Part shown: positions 48,609 to 58,047 of the stretch, in pieces
Position numbering within the stretch: position 1 is the stretch's first letter
Layout: every line of letters begins with the position of its first letter
Assembly: GCA_903917345.1 (NCBI GenBank)
Contig: CAIXAE010000009.1
Location: 124,001 to 188,000 of the forward strand
DNA: 64,000 nucleotides
Source of the DNA: an uncultured Methylococcaceae bacterium
Lineage (GTDB): Bacteria > Pseudomonadota > Gammaproteobacteria > Methylococcales > Methylomonadaceae
Direction: 5' to 3'
Made by a program: the position numbers and the translations under genes
Notes under the pieces: model-generated
Told to the model about the DNA's origin: nothing
Databases searched by the model: none
The model's input: only the letters and a program-made list of their open reading frames with translations

Positions 48609-49547
48609 ATGAGTTGGTTTGAAATACTACTACCCAAAACCATTAGAACTGAAGGATCTACAAAAAAAGTCACTGTACCCGAAGGTTTGTGGACAAAGTG
48701 TCCTAGTTGCAATGCCATTCTTTATAACAATGAATTAGAAAAAAACCTGCACGTATGCCCAAAGTGTGACCATCACTTGCGTATTTCAGCTAGAACACGT
48801 ATCGACATGTTTCTTGATGAAGAAGGTCGAGTAGAAATAGGCAAAAACATTAAGCCTGTTGACCCTCTAAAATTTAAAGACACTAAGAAATATAAAGATA
48901 GAGTAACCCAAGCGCAAAAACAAACGAAAGAACATGACGCGCTTGTTGTTATACAAGGCAAATTAGAAGGGCAAGACCTTGTTGTTGCCGCTTTCGATTT
49001 TAGTTTTATGGGCGGCTCAATGGGCTCTGTGGTAGGTGAGCGTTTTGTCCGTGGTGTTAACCGAAGCTTAGAATTAGGCATTCCTTTTATTGTATTTACC
49101 GCCAGTGGTGGCGCTAGAATGCAAGAGTCATTATTCTCTTTGTTCCAAATGGCAAAAACCAGTGCTGCTTTAACTAAACTTTCTGAAGCAGGCATACCTT
49201 ATATCTCTTTTATGACGGACCCTACTATGGGCGGTGTATCAGCTAGTTTAGCCATGCTCGGAGATATTAATGCTGCCGAACCTAATGCCCTCATAGGATT
49301 TGCAGGCCCTCGAGTCATCGAACAAACTGTACGCGAAAAGTTACCCGAAGGCTTTCAACGCAGTGAGTTCCTTCAGGAACATGGCGCGATTGATATGATT
49401 ATCAGCAGAAGCGAAATTCGCAGCAAAATTGGAAGTGTCTTAAAACTATTAACCGCCGCTAAATTAGAGAAAGAGGTCTTATTTCCTCCAACATCACTCT
49501 CTCTAGAAACAAATACAGTGACCGAGCCTAGCTCAGAACAAGCGTAA
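48609..49547 (+). CDS. accD: Acetyl-CoA carboxylase carboxyltransferase subunit beta
   Basis: A 312-residue subunit that, with AccA, transfers the carboxyl group from biotin to acetyl-CoA to give malonyl-CoA, the first step of fatty acid synthesis. The N-terminal zinc ribbon CPSC...CPKC is clear ([23 protein letters not shown]), followed by the carboxyltransferase fold with [26 protein letters not shown] and [19 protein letters not shown]. Its place between trpA and folC is conserved in gammaproteobacteria. Confidence 0.98.
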   Translation: MSWFEILLPKTIRTEGSTKKVTVPEGLWTKCPSCNAILYNNELEKNLHVCPKCDHHLRISARTRIDMFLDEEGRVEIGKNIKPVDPLKFKDTKKYKDRVTQAQKQTKEHDALVVIQGKLEGQDLVVAAFDFSFMGGSMGSVVGERFVRGVNRSLELGIPFIVFTASGGARMQESLFSLFQMAKTSAALTKLSEAGIPYISFMTDPTMGGVSASLAMLGDINAAEPNALIGFAGPRVIEQTVREKLPEGFQRSEFLQEHGAIDMIISRSEIRSKIGSVLKLLTAAKLEKEVLFPPTSLSLETNTVTEPSSEQA

Positions 49548-49570
49548 ACCTCAAAGTTTTTTAAACGATA

Positions 49571-50851
49571 ATGCGCTTTGACTCGCTAAAAGGGTGGTTG
49601 GATTGGCAAGAAAACTTCCACCCTATTTCGATAGATTTAGGATTAGACCGTGTCAATCGAGTTTATCGCGCCCTTAACCCTAGCCGAAAGAAACCAACGA
49701 CTATTACAGTCGCAGGAACAAATGGCAAAGGTTCTTGTATCGCCTATCTAGAAGCCATATACAGAGCCCAAGGTTATCGTGTCGGCACCTATTCCTCGCC
49801 ACACATACTAAAATATAACGAACGTATAAAAATAAACGGTGAACCCGTTTCGGATGCTCTTATTTGCGATGCATTTTCTAAAATAGAAGCTGTTCGTGAC
49901 GAAACATCACTCAGTTACTTTGAATTTGGCACCTTAGCCGCTCTAGAAATCTTTAAAAACGCTCATTTAGACATCCAATTACTTGAAGTGGGTTTAGGCG
50001 GTCGTCTTGATGCTGTTAATATTGTAGAACCCGATATAACATTAATCACTAGCATAGCGATTGATCATGTTGATTGGCTAGGCACCACAAGAGAAGCAAT
50101 TGGCCGAGAAAAGTCAGGTATTTTTAGAACCGACATACCTGCCATTGTGGGGGATCCTAATCCGCCAGAGACACTACTAGAAATTGCTACCTATAAAAAA
50201 GCCCCGCTTTATCTCATTAAAAGCGACTTCAATTATTCCAAGCACGATACGACTTGGGACTGGACATCGAAGCAACGCATTATTACCGACATCCCAGAAC
50301 CTGGATTAAAAGGTGAGCATCAATATCGTAATGCATCTTCTGCGATTTTGGCCGTCGATTTGTTATCAAAAAAGCTATTCGTTGATAATGATGCCATCAG
50401 AAATGGAATTAAAAATATCCATTTACTCGGTCGATTTCAACTAATTGATGATAAAATCCCTGTGCTGTTAGATGTTGGGCACAATCCAGAGGCCGTGAAA
50501 ACGCTAGTTGATTATTTAACGACGGCTTTTCCCGATAAAAAAATACACGCTATCTTTTCAATGATGAAGGATAAAGATATCGCCAGCGTGCTGGAAATTA
50601 TGAATCCTGTCATCTACGATTGGTTTTTTACGCCATTAAGTAACCCCAGAACTGTAGCAGAAGAAACGATGAAAAATATCTTTTCTCAAAGTTCAGTTTC
50701 TAGAGTTTCTTTTGGATATAAAGATTTTAATGATGCATTTAACACTGCACAAAGTCAGTCTCAACCAAATGATTTACTTCTCGTTTTTGGGTCTTTTTTC
50801 TTAGTATCTGAATGTTTGAATGAATTTAAAAAGAGTGAGTTAACAATATGA
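49571..50851 (+). CDS. folC: Dihydrofolate synthase/folylpolyglutamate synthase
   Basis: A 426-residue Mur-ligase-type enzyme that adds glutamate to dihydropteroate and to folates. The P-loop is VAGTNGKGS, followed by SSPHILKYNERIKINGEPV, GLGGRLDAVN, and the C-terminal LLDVGHNPEA and SMMKDKD segments. Polyglutamylated H4F is needed by FtfL, MtdA and GlyA. Its stop overlaps the start of the SPOR-domain gene (ATGA), so they are coupled. Confidence 0.96.
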   Translation: MRFDSLKGWLDWQENFHPISIDLGLDRVNRVYRALNPSRKKPTTITVAGTNGKGSCIAYLEAIYRAQGYRVGTYSSPHILKYNERIKINGEPVSDALICDAFSKIEAVRDETSLSYFEFGTLAALEIFKNAHLDIQLLEVGLGGRLDAVNIVEPDITLITSIAIDHVDWLGTTREAIGREKSGIFRTDIPAIVGDPNPPETLLEIATYKKAPLYLIKSDFNYSKHDTTWDWTSKQRIITDIPEPGLKGEHQYRNASSAILAVDLLSKKLFVDNDAIRNGIKNIHLLGRFQLIDDKIPVLLDVGHNPEAVKTLVDYLTTAFPDKKIHAIFSMMKDKDIASVLEIMNPVIYDWFFTPLSNPRTVAEETMKNIFSQSSVSRVSFGYKDFNDAFNTAQSQSQPNDLLLVFGSFFLVSECLNEFKKSELTI

Positions 50852-51633
50852 ATCCAGAGTTAAAACAACGCTTAATTGGTGCTGTAGTTGTTACTGCACT
50901 TGCCGCTATATTCATTCCCATGTTGTTTGATGATCCGATTGACCAAGGTGGGCAATCAGTAACCGAACTTGAAATTCCTTCCGCTCCTATCACTACAGGG
51001 GAAATTTCAGCCAATAAACTCCCCAGTAATAGTAAAGAGGTTTTAGCATCACAAGAACCGAGTCCTGAAACTACTTTAAACGCCGCAGAAGAATCTGAAT
51101 TATCAGCTGAAACCACACCACCCGCAGAAGCAAACGTACAAGAAGAACCTGAAAATACTTCGGCTTCTTTAGATACAGGCATGGTTAATGAACAAAACCA
51201 AGTGATAACCAGCAAAAATACTCAGCCAGCTGTTGTTAAACCGGCCCCTGCAGCAGTAGAGCAGCCTACATCAATAGAACAGCCTAAAAAACCAACTCCA
51301 GCGCCCCCTAAAACACCCGTAAAGAACACAACACCCCCTGTTACTAATCCTGTTAGTAACGAAAGCGCGATTACCAACACGCCAAAAGTAAAATCTGAAT
51401 TTAGTCGCTGGACTCTCCAAGCCGGTAGTTTTAGTAAGAAAGAAAATGCGACGGCTTTAATGGAAACGCTCAAAAAACAAGGTTTACCTGTCACTCTAGA
51501 TACGGTAAATGGTGCTAACAATAGTGTTATTTATCGACTCAAAGTAGGCCCTACGCTGGATAAAAAACGCGCCAATGACATGAAAGCCAAATTAGATAAT
51601 CTAAAAATTCAATCTTTAATGATTTCTGAATAA
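50848..51633 (+). CDS. dedD: SPOR-domain protein, DedD-like
   Basis: A 261-residue inner-membrane protein with one N-terminal transmembrane segment (RLIGAVVVTALAAIFIPMLF), a long Pro/Glu/Ala/Thr-rich linker (about residues 35-180), and a C-terminal SPOR domain (WTLQAGSFSKKENATALMETL...YRLKVGPTLDKKRAND) that binds denuded septal peptidoglycan. This matches DedD, a non-essential division protein, in architecture and in position after folC. The usual next gene, cvpA, is missing; only 107 nt separate it from purF. Confidence 0.9.
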   Translation: MNPELKQRLIGAVVVTALAAIFIPMLFDDPIDQGGQSVTELEIPSAPITTGEISANKLPSNSKEVLASQEPSPETTLNAAEESELSAETTPPAEANVQEEPENTSASLDTGMVNEQNQVITSKNTQPAVVKPAPAAVEQPTSIEQPKKPTPAPPKTPVKNTTPPVTNPVSNESAITNTPKVKSEFSRWTLQAGSFSKKENATALMETLKKQGLPVTLDTVNGANNSVIYRLKVGPTLDKKRANDMKAKLDNLKIQSLMISE

Positions 51634-51740
51634 CGCATTGGTTCTGTAACAATACGTTATCTGGGTAAGAGGGCATACTCTGTCTAAATAGGCAGAACTA
51701 TTAACTATCACTTAATAAACCTTAAGCAAAAAATAAAATT

Positions 51741-53240
51741 ATGTGTGGTATTGCTGCAATTGTTTCACATCAAGCTGTTAACCAAGAACTCTATGACGCT
51801 CTCACTGTCTTACAGCACAGAGGACAAGATGCTGCAGGTATAGTCACTTGCGAAGGAGGTCGTTTACATTTACGTAAAGATAATGGCCTAACACGCGATG
51901 TATTTAATAATGCCCAAATGCTCAAATTAAAAGGCAACATGGGGATTGCACATGTTCGCTACCCTACAGCGGGATGCACCAGTTCTGCGGAAGCACAACC
52001 TTTTTACGTTAACTCACCCTTTGGCCTTACCCTTGCTCACAACGGTAATTTAACCAATACCGAAGAATTAAAAAAAGCGTTGTTTGTTGAAGATCAACGT
52101 CATATCAATACCGACTCTGACTCGGAAGTACTTTTAAACGTCTTTGCTCATGAACTCCACATATTAGGTAAGCTGGACTTGAGTGTTGAGGACATCTTTG
52201 AAGCTGTGCGTGGTGTTCATCGTCGTTGCAGAGGCGCTTATGCCGTTGTGATAATGATTGCAGGTGTTGGCATATTAGGCTTTAGAGATCCACATGGTAT
52301 AAGACCCATTGTTTTCGGAGAGCGAAAATCAGAAGACGGTCCAGAGTTTATGATTGCCTCAGAAAGTGTCGCTCTTGATGTATTAGGTTTCGATCTTATC
52401 CGTGACATAGAACCGGGTGAAGCTATCTTCATAGAGGCGTCAGGTGTACTTCATACCGAACAATGTTCAGAAATCGTAGATCACTGCCCTTGTATTTTCG
52501 AATATGTTTATTTTGCCCGTCCTGACTCAATTATCGACGACATATCCGTCTATAAAGCCAGACTTCGTATGGGAGACAAACTTGCTGCGAAAGTCATTAG
52601 AGAGTGGCCGGATTATGATATTGATGTTGTCATTCCCATTCCAGATACCAGCAGAACGGCCGCATTACAAATGGCTAACAAGTTAGGCGTTAAATTTAGT
52701 GAAGGCTTTATGAAGAACCGATACATCGGTAGAACCTTTATTATGCCAGGTCAAAAAATGCGCGAAAAATCTGTTCGTCAAAAGTTGAACGCTATAGACC
52801 TTGAATTTAACGGCAAAAATGTTTTACTAGTTGATGACTCAGTAGTAAGAGGCACAACCTCTGCTCAAATTATTCAAATGGCGCGTGATGCGGGTGCTAA
52901 AAAAGTATACTTTGCTTCAGCGGCGCCGCCAGTTAGATATCCTAATGTTTACGGCATAGATATGCCTGCTGCAAATGAGCTAATTGCTCATGATCGTACC
53001 GAAGAAGAAGTGTGCGAGGCTATTGGTGCAGACCGTTTAATTTATCAAGATTTAGAAGACTTGATTGAAGCCGTTCGTAAAGGGAACCCTAGTATCGAGC
53101 ACTTCGATACCTCTTGCTTTAGCAAAGAATATATCACAGGCGATATTGACGACGCTTATCTTGAAAAAACGGAGGCTTTACGTAACGATAACGCTCAGGC
53201 GGAACGTAATTCAGCAAAATCAATTATCGAAATGATATAA
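51741..53240 (+). CDS. purF: Amidophosphoribosyltransferase
   Basis: A 499-residue enzyme that starts purine synthesis by converting PRPP and glutamine to phosphoribosylamine. Cys2 (after Met, CGIAAIVSH) is the glutaminase nucleophile; the Ntn domain shows HVRYPTAG and LAHNGNLTN. The PRTase domain has the PRPP loop [14 protein letters not shown]. No extended propeptide precedes Cys2, as in the Escherichia coli type. It sits between dedD and metZ as in many gammaproteobacteria. Confidence 0.98.
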   Translation: MCGIAAIVSHQAVNQELYDALTVLQHRGQDAAGIVTCEGGRLHLRKDNGLTRDVFNNAQMLKLKGNMGIAHVRYPTAGCTSSAEAQPFYVNSPFGLTLAHNGNLTNTEELKKALFVEDQRHINTDSDSEVLLNVFAHELHILGKLDLSVEDIFEAVRGVHRRCRGAYAVVIMIAGVGILGFRDPHGIRPIVFGERKSEDGPEFMIASESVALDVLGFDLIRDIEPGEAIFIEASGVLHTEQCSEIVDHCPCIFEYVYFARPDSIIDDISVYKARLRMGDKLAAKVIREWPDYDIDVVIPIPDTSRTAALQMANKLGVKFSEGFMKNRYIGRTFIMPGQKMREKSVRQKLNAIDLEFNGKNVLLVDDSVVRGTTSAQIIQMARDAGAKKVYFASAAPPVRYPNVYGIDMPAANELIAHDRTEEEVCEAIGADRLIYQDLEDLIEAVRKGNPSIEHFDTSCFSKEYITGDIDDAYLEKTEALRNDNAQAERNSAKSIIEMI

Positions 53241-53265
53241 GACAGTACACAGATAACCCAACGAT

Positions 53266-54450
53266 ATGACCGATACCAACTGGAACGATTACGCCCTAGA
53301 AACACAAGCTATTAGAGCAGGTCATGTTCGTACGCCTGAAGATGAACACAGCATCCCCATCTTTGCGACTTCCAGTTATGTATTTAAAAGTGCTGAAGAA
53401 GCGGCTTTACGTTTTACCGGCAAAAAACCAGGAAACATCTATTCTCGCTTTACCAATCCAACGGTTAATGCTTTTCAAGAAAGATTAGCTTTTATGGAAA
53501 AAGGCGAGCGTTGCCTTGCTTTTTCATCTGGCATGGCCGCGATTATGGCGGTCGGCATGGGTTTACTTAAAGCAGGCGATCATGTTGTCTGTTCACGCAG
53601 TGTGTTTGGCAATACCGTGTTAGTTTTTCAAAATTACTTTGCAAAGTTTGGTGTCGAAACTGAATTTGTTGATTTAATCGATACGGCCGCATGGGAAGCT
53701 GCCATAAAACCAAACACCCGTTTTTTATTTATAGAAACACCCTCTAACCCACTCATTGAAATTGCCGATATTCAAGCGTTAGCTAATATTGCGCATGCCC
53801 ATGATGCGCTTTTAATTGTGGATAATTGCTTCTGTACCCCCGTACTGCAAAAACCATTCGAGCTCGGCGCTGATATTGTTATCCATTCAGCCACTAAATA
53901 TATCGATGGACAAGGTCGCTGTGTAGGTGGTGCTGTGATCGCCAGTGATGAAATTATTGAAAAACATATTTATCCTTACCTAAGAACAGGCGGCGCAACG
54001 ATGAGTCCGTTCAATGCGTGGGTATTTTTGTCTGGCTTAGAAACCTTAGCCGTTCGAATGAAAGCACATTGTGACAACGCTTTTGAATTAGCAAAATGGT
54101 TAGAACAACAATCAAATGTCGCTAAAGTTCACTACCCTGGCCTAGCCTTTCATGCTCAACATGATTTAGCCAAGAAACAACAAAGTCGCTTTGGCGGCAT
54201 TGTCAGCTTTGAACTAGAAGCGGGCAAAGATCATGCATGGAAATTGATTGATTCAACTCAAATGATCTCGATCACCGCTAATTTAGGCGATGTAAAAACT
54301 ACCATCACGCATCCAGCTACAACAACGCATGGTCGTTTAAGTCCAGAAGCTAGGGCTAAAGCAGGCATTAAAGACGGCTTGGTGCGTATTTCAGTGGGAC
54401 TAGAAGCGATCGAAGATATAAAAAATGATCTTGTTAAAGGGTTGGCCTAA
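53266..54450 (+). CDS. metZ: O-succinylhomoserine sulfhydrylase
   Basis: A 394-residue Cys/Met-metabolism PLP enzyme that makes homocysteine directly from O-succinylhomoserine and sulfide. Motifs: AIRAGHVRTPEDEHS, IYSRFTNPTVNAFQERLA, the PLP lysine in IHSATKYIDGQGRCVGG, and TANLGDVKTTITHPATTTHG. Neighbour purF supports MetZ, since purF-metZ adjacency is common. Close relatives (MetB, MetY) are possible on sequence alone, but length and the HSATKYIDGQGR form favour MetZ. Confidence 0.93.
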   Translation: MTDTNWNDYALETQAIRAGHVRTPEDEHSIPIFATSSYVFKSAEEAALRFTGKKPGNIYSRFTNPTVNAFQERLAFMEKGERCLAFSSGMAAIMAVGMGLLKAGDHVVCSRSVFGNTVLVFQNYFAKFGVETEFVDLIDTAAWEAAIKPNTRFLFIETPSNPLIEIADIQALANIAHAHDALLIVDNCFCTPVLQKPFELGADIVIHSATKYIDGQGRCVGGAVIASDEIIEKHIYPYLRTGGATMSPFNAWVFLSGLETLAVRMKAHCDNAFELAKWLEQQSNVAKVHYPGLAFHAQHDLAKKQQSRFGGIVSFELEAGKDHAWKLIDSTQMISITANLGDVKTTITHPATTTHGRLSPEARAKAGIKDGLVRISVGLEAIEDIKNDLVKGLA

Positions 54451-54478
54451 ACCAAGACCCCGTCATTAATTTATAACT

Positions 54479-55366
54479 ATGGACGTAGATGTACTTTGTG
54501 TAGGTCACGCATCTTATGACCTCATTTTCTCGATTGATCATCACCCCCTTGCGGACGAGAAAATATCAGCCGATGATTTTTTTAGTTGTGGCGGAGGGCC
54601 AGCCGCTAATGCCTCGGTAACCATCACTAGATTAGGATTTAATGCGGGCTTTGCTGGCTATCTAGGCAATGACATTTTCGGCGAAAATCATTATCAAGAA
54701 TTAATCAAAGAGGGTGTTAACACCCAATTGATAGCCCGTGACCACCACCCTACCCCACTCTCGACCATTTTAGTGAAACCGGATGGTAGACGCTCGCTTA
54801 TTAACTACAAAGGCTCCACTACCCCTCTAACTGCTGATGCAATTGACTTTTCATCTCTAAAGGCCAAAGTAGTGCTATTCGATGGTCATGAACCTAATAT
54901 ATCCCTGTCATTACTCAAGCAGCTTAAAAAACAAAATATACCCACGGTATTAGATGCGGGCTCTGTTCATGAGGGAACTCTAAGCTTAATGGATAAAGTG
55001 GATTATTTAGTATGTTCAGAAAAGTTTGCTATTCAGTTTGCAGGTAATGAAACCGACGCCCTTTCTAGCTTAGCTAAACTGTCGCCTAATGTCGTTATTA
55101 CGCTGGGTGAACGTGGCCTCATTTGGCAACGTGATCATGAAACAGGGCAATTAAATGCTTTTAATATTAAGGCGCTAGATACCACCGGTGCGGGAGATGC
55201 TTTTCATGGTGCTTTTGCTGCAGCTCTCACAACACAGATGAATTGGCAGGAAATTTTAAAGTTCTCTAGCGCGGCAGGCGCATTATGTTGTACAAAAGTA
55301 GGAGCTAGAGTCGGATTACCCACTAAATTAGAGCATAGTAAATTTTTAAATGCGTGTACTATTTAA
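54479..55366 (+). CDS. PfkB-family carbohydrate kinase
   Basis: A 295-residue ribokinase-fold enzyme. The N-terminal glycine-rich GGGPAANASVTITRLG and the C-terminal active-site signature DTTGAGDAFHGAFAAAL with the catalytic aspartate are intact; VLFDGHEPNISL fits the central sheet. Substrate cannot be named from sequence: ribokinase, adenosine kinase and sugar-kinase branches share these motifs. It lies 28 nt after metZ and may be its last operon partner, but no sugar-uptake genes are near. Confidence 0.85.
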   Translation: MDVDVLCVGHASYDLIFSIDHHPLADEKISADDFFSCGGGPAANASVTITRLGFNAGFAGYLGNDIFGENHYQELIKEGVNTQLIARDHHPTPLSTILVKPDGRRSLINYKGSTTPLTADAIDFSSLKAKVVLFDGHEPNISLSLLKQLKKQNIPTVLDAGSVHEGTLSLMDKVDYLVCSEKFAIQFAGNETDALSSLAKLSPNVVITLGERGLIWQRDHETGQLNAFNIKALDTTGAGDAFHGAFAAALTTQMNWQEILKFSSAAGALCCTKVGARVGLPTKLEHSKFLNACTI

Positions 55367-55535
55367 AAAACGGTTTAATTAAAATACAATTAATAAGAAT
55401 AAGATGGTCAGGTGGATTAATCTGATATTATCTTAGTAATTTATATAGTTAATATAAAACAAACGCAATCTGAACCCCTATAAATTGAACGACTCAAACA
55501 CATGACTACTCTTCATAAAATGTCGTTTACTCTAT

Positions 55536-55539
55536 GGAG
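55536..55539 (+). promoter_or_regulatory. Shine-Dalgarno deciding the TPR gene start
   Basis: GGAG lies 6 nt before the ATG at 55546 and 3 nt before that at 55543, and overlaps the track's first codon (55534). The start at 55546 is therefore favoured. Confidence 0.5.
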
Positions 55540-55545
55540 CCAATG

Positions 55546-56574
55546 ATGAACGCCCCCTCTAAAGTATCAACTTCGATCTCACAAATTAGCTCCATCATCA
55601 TTTTAATCACCATCATTATTGCTGGTGGCTGGGCTCTCTCTATTTACGAAGAATCAAAAACCCCACCCATAGATTACACACAATCGATAGTAGAAGGAGA
55701 AAATGCTTTAAATGATGGGCATTACCGTGAAGCAAAACTTATTTTTGAAGAAGAGCTCCGTATAAATCCCAAAAACCAACAAGCGATTTGGGGAGTCAAG
55801 ATAACCCAAGTTAAAGAGGCAATGGGGCAACCAGGATTTAAAGAAACCATTGATCAACTTCATGAAGAAGATCCCAATAACGCGAGCATCAATTTATTTC
55901 TAGGTGAGTTTCACGTTAGCAATAAAGAATACGATAAATCAATCCCCTACTTTGAGAAAGCCCTATTAGAAAACCCACGATTAGCTGAGGCGCATAATGA
56001 CTTAGCGATTGTTTATGTGCATCTGGGTGATTACGAAACTGCAAAAATTGAGTTTCTAAATGCTATCGATAACTCTGCCAGACCTAAATATCGTAATAAT
56101 TTAGGCGCTGTCTACATTAAACAAAAACGATACGAAGAAGCCGTCAAAGAATACGGTAGAAATAAAGAATATCCCTTTTCAGCCATTGAGAGCTCAAAGA
56201 TTTATTGGCGCCTTGAATACCTTAGTCAGGCAACCAACTATCAAAATCAGGCCATTGAGTGGTTAAACGACAAAGCCATCATGGCGAAGCCGGAAAACCA
56301 AGAGCCTTGGTCCGTTGAGATGAGTTCGGATAATTACATGGACCTGAGCAGTCTAGAAGAGAAAAAGAGTTACGCTTACTTCTGCCTTTCTGTCAGTCTG
56401 TATCTCCAAGGAGATAAAGCTGGGGTAGAGAATGAACTGAAGAAAATAGCAGATTTAACGCCCACTCGGTCTAATCAATTTACTGCACTTTTGGCTAACA
56501 CGCTGGATAAATTAGTCATAGCCAACCCTAATTATTCGGATGAAATTACGAGTTATAGGCAACAGTATTTATAA
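55546..56574 (+). CDS. Membrane-anchored TPR-repeat protein
   Basis: About 342 residues with a short cytoplasmic N-terminus, one transmembrane segment (IIILITIIIAGGWALSIY, about residues 16-34), and a periplasmic solenoid of tetratricopeptide repeats (for example KSIPYFEKALLENPRLAEAHNDLAIVY and TAKIEFLNAIDN). TPR domains bind partner proteins. It is 21 nt upstream of the histidine kinase and probably in the same operon, so it may sense or present a signal to that kinase; this link is inference. A 167-nt AT-rich gap upstream should hold the promoter. Confidence 0.8.
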   Translation: MNAPSKVSTSISQISSIIILITIIIAGGWALSIYEESKTPPIDYTQSIVEGENALNDGHYREAKLIFEEELRINPKNQQAIWGVKITQVKEAMGQPGFKETIDQLHEEDPNNASINLFLGEFHVSNKEYDKSIPYFEKALLENPRLAEAHNDLAIVYVHLGDYETAKIEFLNAIDNSARPKYRNNLGAVYIKQKRYEEAVKEYGRNKEYPFSAIESSKIYWRLEYLSQATNYQNQAIEWLNDKAIMAKPENQEPWSVEMSSDNYMDLSSLEEKKSYAYFCLSVSLYLQGDKAGVENELKKIADLTPTRSNQFTALLANTLDKLVIANPNYSDEITSYRQQYL

Positions 56575-56595
56575 AATAAAAATAGATCCTCATTC

Positions 56596-58047
56596 GTGAA
56601 CTCAATTTTCTATCTACCCGCGAAAATTCGCGCAATTGCGTTCCTCGGCTTATTATTATTAGCGCTTTCTATTCTCGGCGGCATGATATGGAGAAATCTA
56701 CATCATTTTGAAACCGTCTTATCGTATGTCAATTACTCTCATCGTATCCAAAGCATCTCAGTCGATTTGCAGCAATCTTTAATTGGATTTATAACGGAAA
56801 CCACTACCGAGTCTCAGCCTATTGTTTTAAATAAAACATTAACTGAGATGCAAACCTTAATTGACGATGACCACTATTTATCACCCTCTACAAAAGATCG
56901 TTTAGAAACAGTAAAAAGCTTACTTTTAAACATTGATAAATTAGAAAAGGCACAAAAAAATAGCCAACTCATCCAAGCCGTAAAACTTATGACCCAAACC
57001 TTGGAAGAGGAAGGCTTAATAAGAGAAAAACTATTAGAAGATATTAACTTTGATACCCAGACAGAACTCTATATCGCATTAATCACTTTTACTCTAATTT
57101 TAACGGGAGCGATGTTATTTTTGCACTTTAGAATTCTTCATCCCCTTAATGACCTAAGGCTCTTATTAGAAAGACTCACCGAAGAAAACTACACTCCTAT
57201 AAAAACAGCGCATTTAGACCCTTTATTATTCCCCGTTTTTAATAGTTATAACGAAATGGTCCTGCATTTAGCAGAGCTAGAAGAAGCCCAACAACGCTAC
57301 GCTCTTTCTCTAAAGCACGAAGTACGTTTGGCCACACAGGCCTTATTAGAACAACAATACAGCCTTGCTAGAGCCGAACGATTAGCCGCCATTGGTGAAG
57401 TCGCCGCAGAATTAGCCCACGAAATACGGAATCCATTAGCAGGTATCCAAATGGCTTTTAGTAATCTCAGACGTGAAATTGCGGACGAAAATCAACGCGA
57501 AAGAATAGAGTTAATTAGTAATGAACTTAAGCGCCTAGGTCGCTTACTCAATGACATGCTGGATCAAAGTCGACATTCGCCCGAAGTTGCTACCCATTTT
57601 AATATCACTAAATTGATTCAAGATTTAATCACATTAACACGTTATCAAATACCTGAAAGGATAGAACTGATCATCGATTCACCTAATAACCTGAATGTTC
57701 ACTTACCTGAAAGTGGTATCCGTCAGGCACTACTCAACTTGATACTCAACTCAGCTGACGCGCTAAGAAACAACGCAGGTATCATTCATATTAAAACAAA
57801 GGCAGAAGCGGATAACTTATCTATAGAAGTATTTGATAATGGCCCTGGCTTCTCTCAAGACATGCTTAATTACGGCATAAGACCTTTCCGAACCAGCCAT
57901 CAAGATGGCACCGGCTTAGGTTTAGCCATGGTTCAACGATTTGTAAAAGACATCGGCGGAAAAATCAAGCTCAGCAACCTTCATCCTAAAGGCGCTTGTG
58001 TTTCTATTTTAATTCCCAAAGCCTGCCTAACTAAACAAAAATCATGA
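56596..58047 (+). CDS. Membrane sensor histidine kinase
   Basis: A 483-residue kinase with two membrane segments (about residues 12-31 and 157-178) flanking a 125-residue periplasmic domain, a HAMP-like linker, a HisKA dimerisation domain with the phospho-histidine in AELAHEIRNPLAGIQ, and an HATPase domain (N-box LLNLILNSADAL, G1 DNGPGFS, G2 GTGLGLAMV). The class resembles the NtrB/ZraS-type kinases that pair with sigma-54 response regulators. Translation starts at GTG 56596. Its stop overlaps the regulator start (ATGA), so the pair is coupled. The signal is unknown; the TPR protein upstream may take part. Confidence 0.92.
   Translation: MNSIFYLPAKIRAIAFLGLLLLALSILGGMIWRNLHHFETVLSYVNYSHRIQSISVDLQQSLIGFITETTTESQPIVLNKTLTEMQTLIDDDHYLSPSTKDRLETVKSLLLNIDKLEKAQKNSQLIQAVKLMTQTLEEEGLIREKLLEDINFDTQTELYIALITFTLILTGAMLFLHFRILHPLNDLRLLLERLTEENYTPIKTAHLDPLLFPVFNSYNEMVLHLAELEEAQQRYALSLKHEVRLATQALLEQQYSLARAERLAAIGEVAAELAHEIRNPLAGIQMAFSNLRREIADENQRERIELISNELKRLGRLLNDMLDQSRHSPEVATHFNITKLIQDLITLTRYQIPERIELIIDSPNNLNVHLPESGIRQALLNLILNSADALRNNAGIIHIKTKAEADNLSIEVFDNGPGFSQDMLNYGIRPFRTSHQDGTGLGLAMVQRFVKDIGGKIKLSNLHPKGACVSILIPKACLTKQKS

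Noticed and set aside
48773-49195. 140-codon minus-strand ORF opposite accD
   Set aside because: Antisense to accD; no family features and no upstream signals.
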